Assembly: GCA_030263595.1 (NCBI GenBank)
Contig: SZPG01000007.1
Location: 1 to 64,000, forward strand
Origin: Chloroflexi bacterium CFX6
GTDB taxonomy: Bacteria > Chloroflexota > Anaerolineae > Anaerolineales > Villigracilaceae
Direction: 5' to 3'
DNA: 64,000 nucleotides
Every line of letters starts with the position of its first letter. Within the stretch, counting starts at the first letter, position 1. The notes under the pieces were generated by a model. The model made no database searches. It was not told the origin of the DNA and worked only from the letters and a program-made list of their open reading frames with translations. The position numbers and the translations under genes are program-made. Below, piece by piece: positions 24,846 through 32,184 of this stretch.

Positions 24846-25850
24846 ATGTTCAAGAAAATCACCCTGACTCTTCTATTCGTTTTGACGTTGACCTCCTGCG
24901 TGAAAGTTTCCACCGAGGCGAAGGATACGGCTACGCCCGCCCCGCCTCTTTTCGTGACCTCGACCCTGCCGCCGACCAAGCCGGGCTTGACCGTCCCGAC
25001 GCCTCTTCCGCCGACCGCCTCGCCCACGTCCGATCCGCTGACGCCCGGCGCGACCTCCTCCGCCTCGTGCAGGGACGGCGCGCTCTTCGTCGAAGACGTG
25101 ACCTACCCCGATAACACGCGCGTATCGGGCGGGGAGAAATTCACCAAGACGTGGAAACTGCAAAACACCGGGTCCTGCGCGTGGAGCGAATACACGGTTG
25201 CGTTCGTCTCCGGCGAACGGATGGGCGCGCCCGATTCCGTGCCTGTGCCCGAGACCGCGGCGAAGGCGACCGTGGATATTTCCGTCGAACTGACCGCGCC
25301 GACTGCGGACGGCTCCTACACCGGCAATTACGAACTGCGCAACGCGGCGGGGGAGACCGTTCCCATCGGCGTCGAGAAGACGTTCTGGGTGAAGATCATC
25401 GTGGGGCTGGAGAGCGCGGGTTCACCGGTCGACTCGCAGGCCGGCAATTGTTCCTACACGGAGAATCCCGCCTACGTCGAACAGTTGATCGGTCTCATCA
25501 ACGAAGCCCGCGCGGACGTGGGACGCGCCGCGCTCACCGTCAACGGACAATTGATGAATGCCGCGCAGGCGCACAGCCTCGATATGGCTTGCAACGATTT
25601 CCTCCGTCACAGCGGCTCGGACGGTACGTGGGTCGGCGACCGCTTGCTCCGGGCGGGATACCCCAACTCGTATTACCTCGAGATCATCGCCATCGGCCTC
25701 CCGCAGGACGCAATGAATCAATGGCGCAACGAACCCACGCATTGGGAGGCGGTGCTTAACTCGCGCGTCCGCGAGATCGGCGTGGGCTACGTGTATAACA
25801 AGTTCAGTTCGTACGGAGGCTACTGGACGGTGGATATGGGGGGACCGTGA
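24846..25850 (+). CDS. Lipoprotein with NBR1-Ig-like domain and CAP (SCP/PR1) domain
   Basis: The 334-residue protein has a lipoprotein signal (LTLLFVLTLTSCVKV, Cys about 17) and a Pro/Thr spacer. An Ig-like domain of the type first seen beside BRCA1 follows (ALFVEDVTYPDNTRVSGGEK... KTWKLQNTGSCAW, about 80-185), then a CAP domain (LINEARADVGRAAL; HSLDMACNDFLRHSGSDG; WRNEPTHWEAVL; GVGYVYN). Bacterial CAP domains are extracellular, often sterol/lipid-binding or peptidase-like; the Ig part probably gives adhesion. AGGA precedes the ATG at 24,846. Exact function unknown. Confidence 0.85.
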   Translation: MFKKITLTLLFVLTLTSCVKVSTEAKDTATPAPPLFVTSTLPPTKPGLTVPTPLPPTASPTSDPLTPGATSSASCRDGALFVEDVTYPDNTRVSGGEKFTKTWKLQNTGSCAWSEYTVAFVSGERMGAPDSVPVPETAAKATVDISVELTAPTADGSYTGNYELRNAAGETVPIGVEKTFWVKIIVGLESAGSPVDSQAGNCSYTENPAYVEQLIGLINEARADVGRAALTVNGQLMNAAQAHSLDMACNDFLRHSGSDGTWVGDRLLRAGYPNSYYLEIIAIGLPQDAMNQWRNEPTHWEAVLNSRVREIGVGYVYNKFSSYGGYWTVDMGGP

Positions 25851-25892
25851 CTACTTCCCCCACCTCGGCTGCCAATCAGAGATATTCAGTAC
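25851..25892 (-). pseudogene. C-terminal remnant of a second TolB-like propeller gene
   Basis: On the minus strand 13 codons read EVLNISDWQPRWGK and then stop (TAG 25,853-25,851). The end of the intact gene at 26,730-27,779 reads NSPISDWQPRWER, so this is a tail of a paralogue whose body is gone. The MNT-HEPN pair now lies between the remnant and the intact gene, suggesting it arrived or was kept during a rearrangement of duplicated propeller genes. Confidence 0.65.
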
Positions 25893-26000
25893 TTCACGAA
25901 AGCGCGTAATTGGCGCTGCCGCAGGCGTCTAACGCCTGATTTGCGCTAGAGAGCGCACGCTACGCAGTACGCAGAGTTTTCGTGATCTACTGATATTGGA
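25881..26000. repeat. Imperfect inverted-repeat element enclosing small hairpins
   Basis: The left arm GATATTCAGTACTTCACGAAA (25,881-25,901; 21 bases, shown without its last base: GATATTCAGTACTTCACGAA) is near-complementary to the right arm TTTCGTGATCTACTGATATT (25,978-25,997). Between them are hairpins AGGCGT-CTA-ACGCCT and GCGCTAGAGAGCGC. It might be a small MITE-like or REP composite. Confidence 0.45.
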
Positions 26001-26003
26001 AAA

Positions 26004-26384
26004 TTATTCTTCACCTAAATATGCTTTTGCTGCTTTCAGAAATTCTTCAGCCTGTTTGATCATGTGGACAACCACATTGGCTTGAATGTTTGGATCAAAT
26101 CCATAATCCCCAATTTGGCGCTGGTCAAAGGCTGTGATCAACCACCGATGAAATTTTGGGTCAAGTTCGTTCGTTTTTGCAAAATGTTGACCGTAAGCAG
26201 CAATTACGTTGCCGTGCTTCCCAAATTGAAACCCCTTTTCATTCAAAAGGGCTTCCGCAACATAAAACATAGCGTAATATGCGCGACCAGCGGCAAAATC
26301 CGCCTTCTCGTTTGTCAACAAAATATCAGCTGCCTCGATTGCGTCAACAGCGCGTGCAAAAAGTTGCCGGGTCGTTTCCTTCAC
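26004..26384 (-). CDS. HEPN-domain protein of an MNT-HEPN pair
   Basis: The 126-residue helical protein MKETTRQLFARAVDAIEAAD... has the HEPN hallmarks RAYYAMFYVAEALL at about 32-45 and DQRQIGDYGF at about 90-99, as in PF05168. HEPN proteins of this type are presumed RNases or toxins neutralised by an MNT nucleotidyltransferase partner. The start is a GTG at 26,384 overlapping the MNT stop (GTGA), so the true protein is 19 residues shorter than the longest frame. Toxicity is inferred from the family. Confidence 0.85.
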   Translation of the reverse strand: MKETTRQLFARAVDAIEAADILLTNEKADFAAGRAYYAMFYVAEALLNEKGFQFGKHGNVIAAYGQHFAKTNELDPKFHRWLITAFDQRQIGDYGFDPNIQANVVVHMIKQAEEFLKAAKAYLGEE

Positions 26385-26701
26385 GCGGGGACCCCTTCCG
26401 CACGAACATTCTGCAACACAGGCAGATCGCCCTTTTCCCACTGTTCCTCTGTCATGATCGTGCGGCTAACAGTAACGTCGTATTCAAGAGACAAATTGCT
26501 TGCCAATTCCGCCGACCGAACCAGCTCATCCCAATAGCTTGTATATGTATCCAAGACGATCATTACGTCCAGATCGGAGTGCTTGTTGTAATCCCCACGC
26601 GCATATGAACCGAACAAATAGACGGCTTTCAAGCGTTGACCATACAGCTTGGTCAAGCCTTTCTTTAATTCAGCCAGTAATTGTTTGGTATTCACAGTCA
26701 T
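26381..26701 (-). CDS. MNT-type nucleotidyltransferase (antitoxin partner)
   Basis: The 106-residue protein has the minimal nucleotidyltransferase signature LFGSYARGDYNKHSDLDV (about 29-46): GSxxRGx(4)SDxD. Family members transfer AMP to the HEPN partner and thereby block it. It is upstream of and translationally coupled to the HEPN gene (GTGA). The same gene order and the same overlap are seen in the decayed pair at 35,148-35,581. Confidence 0.88.
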   Translation of the reverse strand: MTVNTKQLLAELKKGLTKLYGQRLKAVYLFGSYARGDYNKHSDLDVMIVLDTYTSYWDELVRSAELASNLSLEYDVTVSRTIMTEEQWEKGDLPVLQNVRAEGVPA

Positions 26702-26729
26702 GGGTTTATTATAAACCCAACCACCCTAC

Positions 26730-27779
26730 CTACCTCTCCCACCTCGGCTGCCAATCGGAAATGGGACTGTTCGTTACGCGCGTCAACCCCGTCCCATCGG
26801 GGTGAATGATGTAGATCTCGTTGTTGCCGTCGCGGAAGGATGTGAAGGCGATCCAGTTTCCGTCCGGCGACCAGGAGGGCCCGAGGTTGTCGCCTCCATT
26901 CGTGAGTTGGATCAAGCCCGTCCCATCCACGCTGACGACATAGATGTCCCGATTCCCGAATTCGCCGCGATAGAAGGCGAGTTTCGTTCCATCCGGCGAC
27001 CAGGCGCTGCGCCCGCCCATGTTATCGAGATGTGTGACCTGGCGGATGTTCGTCCCGTCCGCGTTCATCACGAACAGTTGGCGGGCGCCGTTACGCGAGG
27101 AGGCAAAGGCGATCATGGAGCCATCCGGCGACCAGGTCGGGTCAATGTCGTCGCGGTCGGTGAGCGGATGAGGGTTATCGCCATCGGGGCGCATGAGCCA
27201 GAGTCCGTTGCCGTGGTTGGCGAAGACGATCCATTCGCCGTTCGGAGAAAGTTCGGGGGCGTAGAGGCTGCCGATGCCGTCCGTCAGTCGCATCAGGTTC
27301 CCGCCGTTGACGTCCACGGAATAGATATCGAAACCTCCGCTTTGTTTGGAGGAGAAGTAGATCGTGTTCCCGTCCGGTGAAATGGACGGGTAGAAGGCTG
27401 TGGCTTGAAAGTCCGTGAGTTGGACGCGGTTCGTCCCGTCCGCGTTCATCAGGCAGATCTGGTCAATCTCTTTGACGTAACAGGCGAAGGCGATCTTGCC
27501 GGATGGAGGAGCGGTAATCCCGTAGGTCGGAATCGGACTGGGGATCATCGTCGCTTCGAGGGCTGGAGGGATGGACGGCAGGATCGTTTCGGTCGGCGTG
27601 ACGAAGAGAAAAGGCGTGGGTGTGGATTCGGTCCATGAGGACGAATCAACTGTCGGGTCGGGCGGAGCCGAGACGCGCAGGTTTTGTACGACGTAGGCAA
27701 AGTATCCCACCGCGAGGCAGGCAAGCGCCATCCCGCATCCCATTCCGCCGAGGAGGAATTTGTCGTTCGAAGATCGCAT
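26730..27779 (-). CDS. Membrane-anchored TolB-like beta-propeller protein (PD40 repeats)
   Basis: The 349-residue protein has one N-terminal membrane helix (GGMGCGMALACLAVGYFAYV, about 11-30), a Pro/Thr spacer and six WSPDG-type repeats (e.g. PSISPDGNTIYFSS, PTWSPDGSMIAFAS, PSWSPDGNWIAFTS). Each has the INxDGxxxxxLT lead-in. This is the TolB C-terminal/PD40 six-bladed propeller exposed outside the cytoplasm; such proteins bind partners or glycans. The exact role is unknown. ATG at 27,779. A paralogue remnant is at 25,851-25,892. Confidence 0.85.
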   Translation of the reverse strand: MRSSNDKFLLGGMGCGMALACLAVGYFAYVVQNLRVSAPPDPTVDSSSWTESTPTPFLFVTPTETILPSIPPALEATMIPSPIPTYGITAPPSGKIAFACYVKEIDQICLMNADGTNRVQLTDFQATAFYPSISPDGNTIYFSSKQSGGFDIYSVDVNGGNLMRLTDGIGSLYAPELSPNGEWIVFANHGNGLWLMRPDGDNPHPLTDRDDIDPTWSPDGSMIAFASSRNGARQLFVMNADGTNIRQVTHLDNMGGRSAWSPDGTKLAFYRGEFGNRDIYVVSVDGTGLIQLTNGGDNLGPSWSPDGNWIAFTSFRDGNNEIYIIHPDGTGLTRVTNSPISDWQPRWER

Positions 27780-27830
27780 CGAGAAGCATGTCCCATTGCA
27801 ATTGTATTCGATTATTTTGTCGCAAAGGCT

Positions 27831-27839
27831 ATGCTATAC
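27831..27839 (+). promoter_or_regulatory. Candidate extended -10 promoter for the UPF0175-like fusion gene
   Basis: TGCTATACT (extended -10, TGnTATACT) lies 27 bases before the ATG at 27,866. A well-placed -35 is not evident, which is usual for extended -10 sites. Confidence 0.4.
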
Positions 27840-27865
27840 TGTAGCCATAATACAGGTAGAACACG

Positions 27866-28675
27866 ATGAATACGACGGTTCTCGAAATCCCAACCGAATT
27901 ACTGGAAGCGGCAGGGATCACGCCGCAGGAAGCCAAAGCGGAACTGGCGATCCGCCTTTATCAGTTGCAAAGGTTGAACGGCAGGCAGGCGGCGGAACTG
28001 GCGGGCGAGCCGAAGGTGATCGCGTCGCTGGATTGGAGCCGGAATGAGGCGGGTCATTTCGACCTGGACGATTTTCTCTCGTGGGCTTCGCACGACCTGA
28101 AGACGCCGCTCAATTCGATCATCGGATTTTCCAGCGTGATCTTGAAGGGTCTGAGCGGACCGATCAGCGAGACGCAGGAGACCGATCTTTCCACTGTTTT
28201 GAGGGCGGGTCAACGGATGCTGGCGCTGGTCGGTTACCTGGTGGAGATCGCGCGCCTGAACAACGGTCACACCCAACTTTCGCCTGAGGATGCGAACATC
28301 GAGGAGGTCATTACCGAAGCGACAAAACGCTGGACGAGGCAGAACGAAGCGAAGCCGCTGCACATGGAAATGACCCTTGCCGATCCCATTTTCAACGTGG
28401 ATAAGGGACAAATGCGACAGATCGTCTCGCACCTGCTGACCCTCGCCTCGCTTCACGTGACCGAGGGGACTGTTTCGCTTTTTGCAAGCGACTCGGAGGA
28501 CGCCCTGAACGTCCGCGTCCAAAGCCGCGGAACGAAATCCGCGAACAGGTTCGAAATGGATTCGACGATGCTTCGCTTCATCGTCTCTTCGTTGGTCAAA
28601 TTGCACGGCGGGCAAATGGACGATCCGCAGGAGACCGAGGATGGATTGTTGTCGAGGTTTTCGGTTCCGAGATAA
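27866..28675 (+). CDS. UPF0175-like N-terminus fused to a degenerate histidine-kinase core
   Basis: The 269-residue protein starts with a UPF0175-like segment (LEIPTELLEAAGITPQEAKA, then LNGRQAAELAGEP, about 5-55), a DNA-binding/antitoxin-type module. A HisKA helix pair follows with the box FLSWASHDLKTPLNSIIGFS at about 72 (His present). The C-terminal ATPase part is eroded: the N box reads RQIVSHLLTLASLH instead of a NLLxNA pattern, no DxGxG is visible, and only MLRFIVSSLVKLHGGQM recalls the G2 region. It could be phosphorylated by another kinase or act purely as a scaffold. No response regulator is next to it. Start ATG at 27,866. Confidence 0.7.
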   Translation: MNTTVLEIPTELLEAAGITPQEAKAELAIRLYQLQRLNGRQAAELAGEPKVIASLDWSRNEAGHFDLDDFLSWASHDLKTPLNSIIGFSSVILKGLSGPISETQETDLSTVLRAGQRMLALVGYLVEIARLNNGHTQLSPEDANIEEVITEATKRWTRQNEAKPLHMEMTLADPIFNVDKGQMRQIVSHLLTLASLHVTEGTVSLFASDSEDALNVRVQSRGTKSANRFEMDSTMLRFIVSSLVKLHGGQMDDPQETEDGLLSRFSVPR

Positions 28676-28678
28676 ACG

Positions 28679-28717
28679 AAAAAGCCCCCGATGACGGGAA
28701 GTCATCGGGGGCTTTTT
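28679..28717 (+). terminator. Strong intrinsic terminator
   Basis: AAAAAGCCCCCGATGAC pairs perfectly over 17 bases with GTCATCGGGGGCTTTTT around the loop GGGAA, 3 bases after the stop at 28,675. It is symmetrical and so would also stop minus-strand transcripts from leuS. Confidence 0.92.
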
Positions 28718-28740
28718 CATGAAAGATCGGTCCCTTCCCA

Positions 28741-28955
28741 AACGAGTTGTTCAGGTCTGCGGCGGAGGGGGACGAGGCGTTGTAATTCATTCCGATCGTC
28801 ATGGCGTCGAACTGGTCAATGACTCCGTTGTTGTCAATGTCGCCAGCCGGCAGAGGGACGGCGGACATCGTGAGGGTCGTCCCGGCGGTTACGGTGATAG
28901 AGCCCTGGGCGCTGAGGAAACCGTCCGCTGCCTGTCGCTCCGTTTATTTTGCGCT
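28741..28955 (-). pseudogene. Dockerin-domain gene fragment after leuS
   Basis: The minus frame reads QAADGFLSAQGSITVTAG and then PAGDIDNNGVIDQFDAMTI ... SAADLNN. This is one calcium-binding half of a type I dockerin plus the start of the second (ADLNN), as found at the end of secreted modular proteins. There is no start codon before the leuS stop, and the frame runs on into the terminator. I read it as the 3' remnant of a lost gene. Confidence 0.6.
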
Positions 28956-28959
28956 GGTT

Positions 28960-31509
28960 TTACACAACCAGACTCACCAACCGTCCCTTTGCCACGATCA
29001 CCTTCTTCGGCTCTTTGCCGTCAAGATACTTCTGAACGACCTCGCTCGCCAGCGCGGCGGATTTGATCTCCTCCTCGTCCGCATCCGCAGGGACGGTGAT
29101 TCGGTCGCGCACTTTGCCGTTGATCTGCACCGGCAGTTCGATCACCTCCTCCTTCGCGGCTTCCTCATCGAACTTCGGCCATGTCTGTTGGTGGATCGAG
29201 TACGGTTTGCCCAGATGATTCGTCCACAGTTCTTCGGCGATGTGCGGCGCGACGGGAGCCAGCATCTTCAAGTAGATTTCAGTCGCTTCGTCCCATTCGG
29301 GAGTTCCTGCCGCGCCCGCCTCGCGCGCCTTGTACATCTCGTTCAGCAGTTCCATCAACGAAGAGATGATGGTGTTGAATTCGAAGTTCTCGAAGTCGTG
29401 CGTGACTCGTTTCAGGGTTTGGTGAACCTTTCGTCTCAAGACCTTTAGGGTCTCCGGGGACCCTAAGGGTCTGTCCTCAGGACGATCCGTGAACAACGTC
29501 CAGACGCGTCGCATCCAGCGCGCGGTCCCTTCGATGCCCTGCGAGTCCCAGGGCGCGCCCATCTCCCAGCGCGCAAAAAACATGATGTAGGCGCGCACGG
29601 TGTCCGCGCCGTATTTCTCCACCAGCACATCGGGCGCGACCACGTTGCCGCGGCTCTTGGACATTTTGCTGTGATCCTCCGCCAGCACCATGCCCTGGTT
29701 GCGCAGTTGCATCATCGGCTCGTTGCCTTCGGTGATGCCCATGTCGCGCAATGCCTTGTGGAAGAAGCGCGTGTACAGCAGGTGCATGGTGGCGTGTTCG
29801 ATGCCGCCGGTGTACGTGTCAACGGGCATCCAATAGTTGTATTCGGCTTCGTCGAACGGACCCTGGTCGTAATGCGGACTCAGATAACGCAGGTGATACC
29901 ACGACGAACACATGAACGTGTCCATCGTGTCGGTCTCACGCACGGCGGGTTCGCCGCATATCGGGCAGGTCGTGTTCTTCCACGTTGGATGCAGTTTCAA
30001 CGGCGACTCGCCCGTCGGCTTCCATTCCACGTCCTCGGGCAGCATCACGGGCAGTTGATCTTCAGGGACGGGATTCCATCCATGCACATCGCAATGGATC
30101 ATGGGAATCGGCGCGCCCCAATAACGTTGACGGCTGATCAGCCAATCGCGATAACGATAATTGACCGCCTCTTTGCCGATGCCCTTTTCCTCCAGCCAGT
30201 CAATCACCGCGCCGATGCCGGGATTCTTGCGTCCCTTCTCATTGTTGACCTTCGTTCCATTGAACGGACCCGAGTTGACCATGACTCCCGCGCCGACGTA
30301 TGCCTCTTGCAACTCGCCTCTCTCGCCCCCATCCCCTCTCCCAGTGGGAGAGGGGTGCAGGGGTGAGGGTTCGGGCCTGATCACTTCGACGATGGGCAGG
30401 TCATACTTTTTGGCGAACGCGAAGTCGCGCTCGTCGTGCGCAGGGACCGCCATGATCGCGCCGGTGCCGTAGGACATCAACACGTAATCCGCGATCCAGA
30501 TCGGGATGCGCTCGTTGTTGACCGGGTTGATGGCATAACCGCCTGTGAAGACGCCCGTCTTTTCCTTGTCCGCGGCTTCGCGTTCGATGTCCGATTGGCG
30601 CGCGGCTTGCGTCTTGTATGCTTCGACTACCTCTCGTTGTTCCGGCGTTGTAACCCTGTCCACCAGCGGATGCTCAGGCGCGAAGACCATGAACGTCGCG
30701 CCCCACAACGTGTCGGGACGTGTTGTAAAAACGATCACACTCTCGTCAGATACTGATGACTGATCACTGATCACTGGAAACTGGACTTCCGCTCCCTCAG
30801 AGCGTCCGATCCAGTTCGTTTGCAGGGTCTTCACGCGTTCGGGCCAGTCCAGTTCATCGAAGCGCAGCAGTTCGTCGGCGTATTGTGTGGTCTTGAAGAA
30901 CCACTGCTCCAAGTCCTTTTTGACGACAGGCGTGCCGCATCGTTCGCAGACGCGGTTTTCGCCGATGACCTGTTCGCGCGCCAGTGTAGTATTGTCCTTC
31001 GGGCACCAGTCCACGGCGGACATTTTGCGATATGCCAGCCCTGCCTTGTACAACTGGATGAAAAACCACTCGGTCCACTTGTAATATTCGGGGTCGGACG
31101 AAACCGCCTCGCGTTCCCAATCGAACATTGCGCCCATGGACTTCAGCTGCTTCCGCATCCGCTCGACGTTCTCGGCAGTCCGTTTCATCGGATGGACGCC
31201 GTCTTTGATGGCGGCGTTCTCGGCGGGCAGACCGAACGCGTCGAACCCCATGGGGAACAGAACGTTGTATCCCTGCATCCGCTTGAAACGGGCGCGCGCG
31301 TCAGACGGCGTCATCGCGTACCAGTGACCGATGTGCAGGTCGCCGCTGGGATAGGGCAGCATGGTCAGCGCGTAATGCTTGGACTTGTTCTCGTCAATCA
31401 CGGCGCGGTACAACTTGTCCGCTTCCCATTTTGCCTGCCATTTCTTCTCGATGACGTTCGGGTTGTAAGAAATGTCTTTTGTTTCTGTTTGTTGTTTCGT
31501 TTTGGTCAT
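28960..31509 (-). CDS. leuS: Leucyl-tRNA synthetase with in-frame repeat inserts
   Basis: The 849-residue class I synthetase has the HIGH box PYPSGDLHIGHW, the LeuRS KMSKS box HSKMSKSRGNVV, a CP1 editing domain (FTTRPDTLWGATFM), a zinc-type Cys cluster TTCPICGEPAVRETDT and the C-terminal VQINGKVRDRITV. It charges tRNA-Leu. The start is the ATG at 31,509, with GAGG upstream; the longer frame to 31,578 lies in the leader. Three short inserts keep the frame: FPVISDQSSVSDESVI (about 30,745-30,783), PSPLHPSPTGRGDGG (about 30,312-30,375) and RPLGSPETLKVLRR (29,436-29,483). All fall in loops, so function is probably kept. Expression is under the T-box at 31,757-32,130. Confidence 0.96.
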   Translation of the reverse strand: MTKTKQQTETKDISYNPNVIEKKWQAKWEADKLYRAVIDENKSKHYALTMLPYPSGDLHIGHWYAMTPSDARARFKRMQGYNVLFPMGFDAFGLPAENAAIKDGVHPMKRTAENVERMRKQLKSMGAMFDWEREAVSSDPEYYKWTEWFFIQLYKAGLAYRKMSAVDWCPKDNTTLAREQVIGENRVCERCGTPVVKKDLEQWFFKTTQYADELLRFDELDWPERVKTLQTNWIGRSEGAEVQFPVISDQSSVSDESVIVFTTRPDTLWGATFMVFAPEHPLVDRVTTPEQREVVEAYKTQAARQSDIEREAADKEKTGVFTGGYAINPVNNERIPIWIADYVLMSYGTGAIMAVPAHDERDFAFAKKYDLPIVEVIRPEPSPLHPSPTGRGDGGERGELQEAYVGAGVMVNSGPFNGTKVNNEKGRKNPGIGAVIDWLEEKGIGKEAVNYRYRDWLISRQRYWGAPIPMIHCDVHGWNPVPEDQLPVMLPEDVEWKPTGESPLKLHPTWKNTTCPICGEPAVRETDTMDTFMCSSWYHLRYLSPHYDQGPFDEAEYNYWMPVDTYTGGIEHATMHLLYTRFFHKALRDMGITEGNEPMMQLRNQGMVLAEDHSKMSKSRGNVVAPDVLVEKYGADTVRAYIMFFARWEMGAPWDSQGIEGTARWMRRVWTLFTDRPEDRPLGSPETLKVLRRKVHQTLKRVTHDFENFEFNTIISSLMELLNEMYKAREAGAAGTPEWDEATEIYLKMLAPVAPHIAEELWTNHLGKPYSIHQQTWPKFDEEAAKEEVIELPVQINGKVRDRITVPADADEEEIKSAALASEVVQKYLDGKEPKKVIVAKGRLVSLVV
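29436..29483. repeat. leuS: In-frame AGACC...GGTCT palindrome in leuS
   Basis: AAGACCTTTAGGGTCTCC is followed by GGGGACCCTAAGGGTCT, an imperfect palindrome like the perfect one at 13,070-13,103. It adds about 15 residues between the catalytic core and the anticodon-binding domain of LeuRS. Confidence 0.7.
30312..30375. repeat. leuS: In-frame CCCCTCTCCC...GGGAGAGGGG palindrome in leuS
   Basis: CCATCCCCTCTCCCAGTGGG runs into AGAGGGGTGCAGGGGTGAGG. CCCCTCTCCCA-G-TGGGAGAGGGG is a perfect palindrome around one base. The insert encodes PSPLHPSPTGRGDGG within the editing domain, after VEVIRPE and before QEAYVGAGV, where other LeuRS sequences have a short loop. Confidence 0.85.
30745..30783. repeat. 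leuS: In-frame TGATCACTG-type repeat in leuS
   Basis: ACTGATGACTGATCACTG followed by ATCACTGGAAACTGG encodes PVISDQSSVSDE just before the VFTTRPDT strand of the editing domain. It is the same repeat family as at 42,841-42,868 (SHQSSVISDQSE in a prophage gene) and as the glpK-breaking repeat. Confidence 0.75.
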
Positions 31510-31552
31510 TCTTGCCTCGTTGTAAAAAGTGTCAGGTGTCAGGTTCCACGTG

Positions 31553-31660
31553 TCAGGTGGTTGTCTCTTTGCGGACAAGGAGGCGCGAAAGCTCGCTCTG
31601 AGCGCAGTCGCAGAGAAGAGGACCTTCCTTCCAGAAGATGTAATTGATCCGAACGTTCAT
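31553..31660 (-). CDS. 35-codon ORF between T-box and leuS, HicB-like N-terminus
   Basis: An AAAGGAGG ribosome site stands 6 bases before the ATG at 31,660, so it is likely translated. MNVRINYIFWKEGPLLCDCA resembles the first strand of HicB-like antitoxins (xxIxYxFWKEG), but then becomes low-similarity sequence encoded by a palindromic repeat (CTCTGCGACTGCGC... region) and stops. It may be a truncated HicB-like remnant, or serve as a small upstream ORF of leuS. Too short for any function call. Confidence 0.5.
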   Translation of the reverse strand: MNVRINYIFWKEGPLLCDCAQSELSRLLVRKETTT

Positions 31661-31756
31661 TTGTGCCTCCTTTCAAAAACAGGCGGTAGATCGTGAACGA
31701 TTGATCGTTGAGCGTTCTTTTCACGGTCTGTGGTCCATCGTCCGCAGTCCAAAAAC

Positions 31757-32130
31757 AAAAAATCCTTCATCCACTCAGGGACGAAGGATCAGCCTCCGCG
31801 GTACCACCCGGGTTCGTCTTTTAGTCTGATAGTCTTAGAGTCTAATAGTCTTATAGACTAATAGTCTCATAGTCTCGTAGTCTATCAGTCTCATCGCCTC
31901 CTGATTATCAGCCAAATGACTATCAGACTATTAGACTATCAAACTATCAAACCAACCGACGCTCTTTGATCGCTATAACGGGCAGACCCGTGGATGACTA
32001 CTTCACGTTCACCATCCAAGCCTCTCTTTCGAGAAAACAGGCGAGTTCGGTCTTGTATGGCATTCCCGTTCGATGCCGTTGAAGGGCTTCCACCTCGCTC
32101 TCCCTTCTCGCTGACGGGACGACCTACTAC
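31757..32130 (-). promoter_or_regulatory. T-box riboswitch leader of leuS
   Basis: On the minus strand the invariant T-box GGGTGGTACCGCGG occurs at 31,809-31,796. A terminator hairpin ATCCTTC...GAAGGAT with TTTTTTGTTTTT follows at 31,790-31,745. Upstream GGGAGAGCGAGGTGGAAGCC (about 32,106-32,087) fits the stem I distal region. A likely specifier loop GAACTCGCC holds CTC (Leu) at 32,045-32,043. Uncharged tRNA-Leu would pair with it and antiterminate. TTGACG at about 32,158-32,153 may be the -35. An unusual repeat array sits between the stems and the antiterminator. The 670 bases between tRNA-Ala and leuS hold only this leader and the 35-codon ORF. Confidence 0.88.
31818..31957. repeat. Degenerate tandem array of GTCTNATA/TAGACTAT units inside the T-box leader
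   Basis: TCTTTTAGTCTGATAGTCTT is followed by more than ten AGTCT(A/G/C)ATAG-like units of 9-11 bases, first in one direction (31,818-31,890) and then as the complement (TGACTATCAGACTATTAGAC, 31,917-31,957). The two halves can pair into a long stem. A short piece of the same repeat stands before the tape measure gene (44,922-44,965). It probably expanded within the loop between stem III and the antiterminator. Confidence 0.85.
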
Positions 32131-32149
32131 TCCTATCGTGACCTTTGTT

Positions 32150-32175
32150 GTACGTCAAAATCAATTTTGACGTAC
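32150..32175. promoter_or_regulatory. Perfect 12-base-pair palindrome between tRNA-Ala and the T-box
   Basis: GTACGTCAAAAT-CA-ATTTTGACGTAC. It lies just beyond the tRNA-Ala 3' end and overlaps the TTGACG box proposed for the leuS leader. It may end the tRNA transcript or be an operator. Note that each arm carries TTTTGACG, a -35-like sequence. Confidence 0.5.
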
Positions 32176-32184
32176 TGAATTGTG

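Noticed and set aside
31818-31957. Regular short repeats resembling a CRISPR or integron-like array
   Set aside because: Units are only 9-11 bases, without spacers, in two mirrored blocks within a T-box leader.
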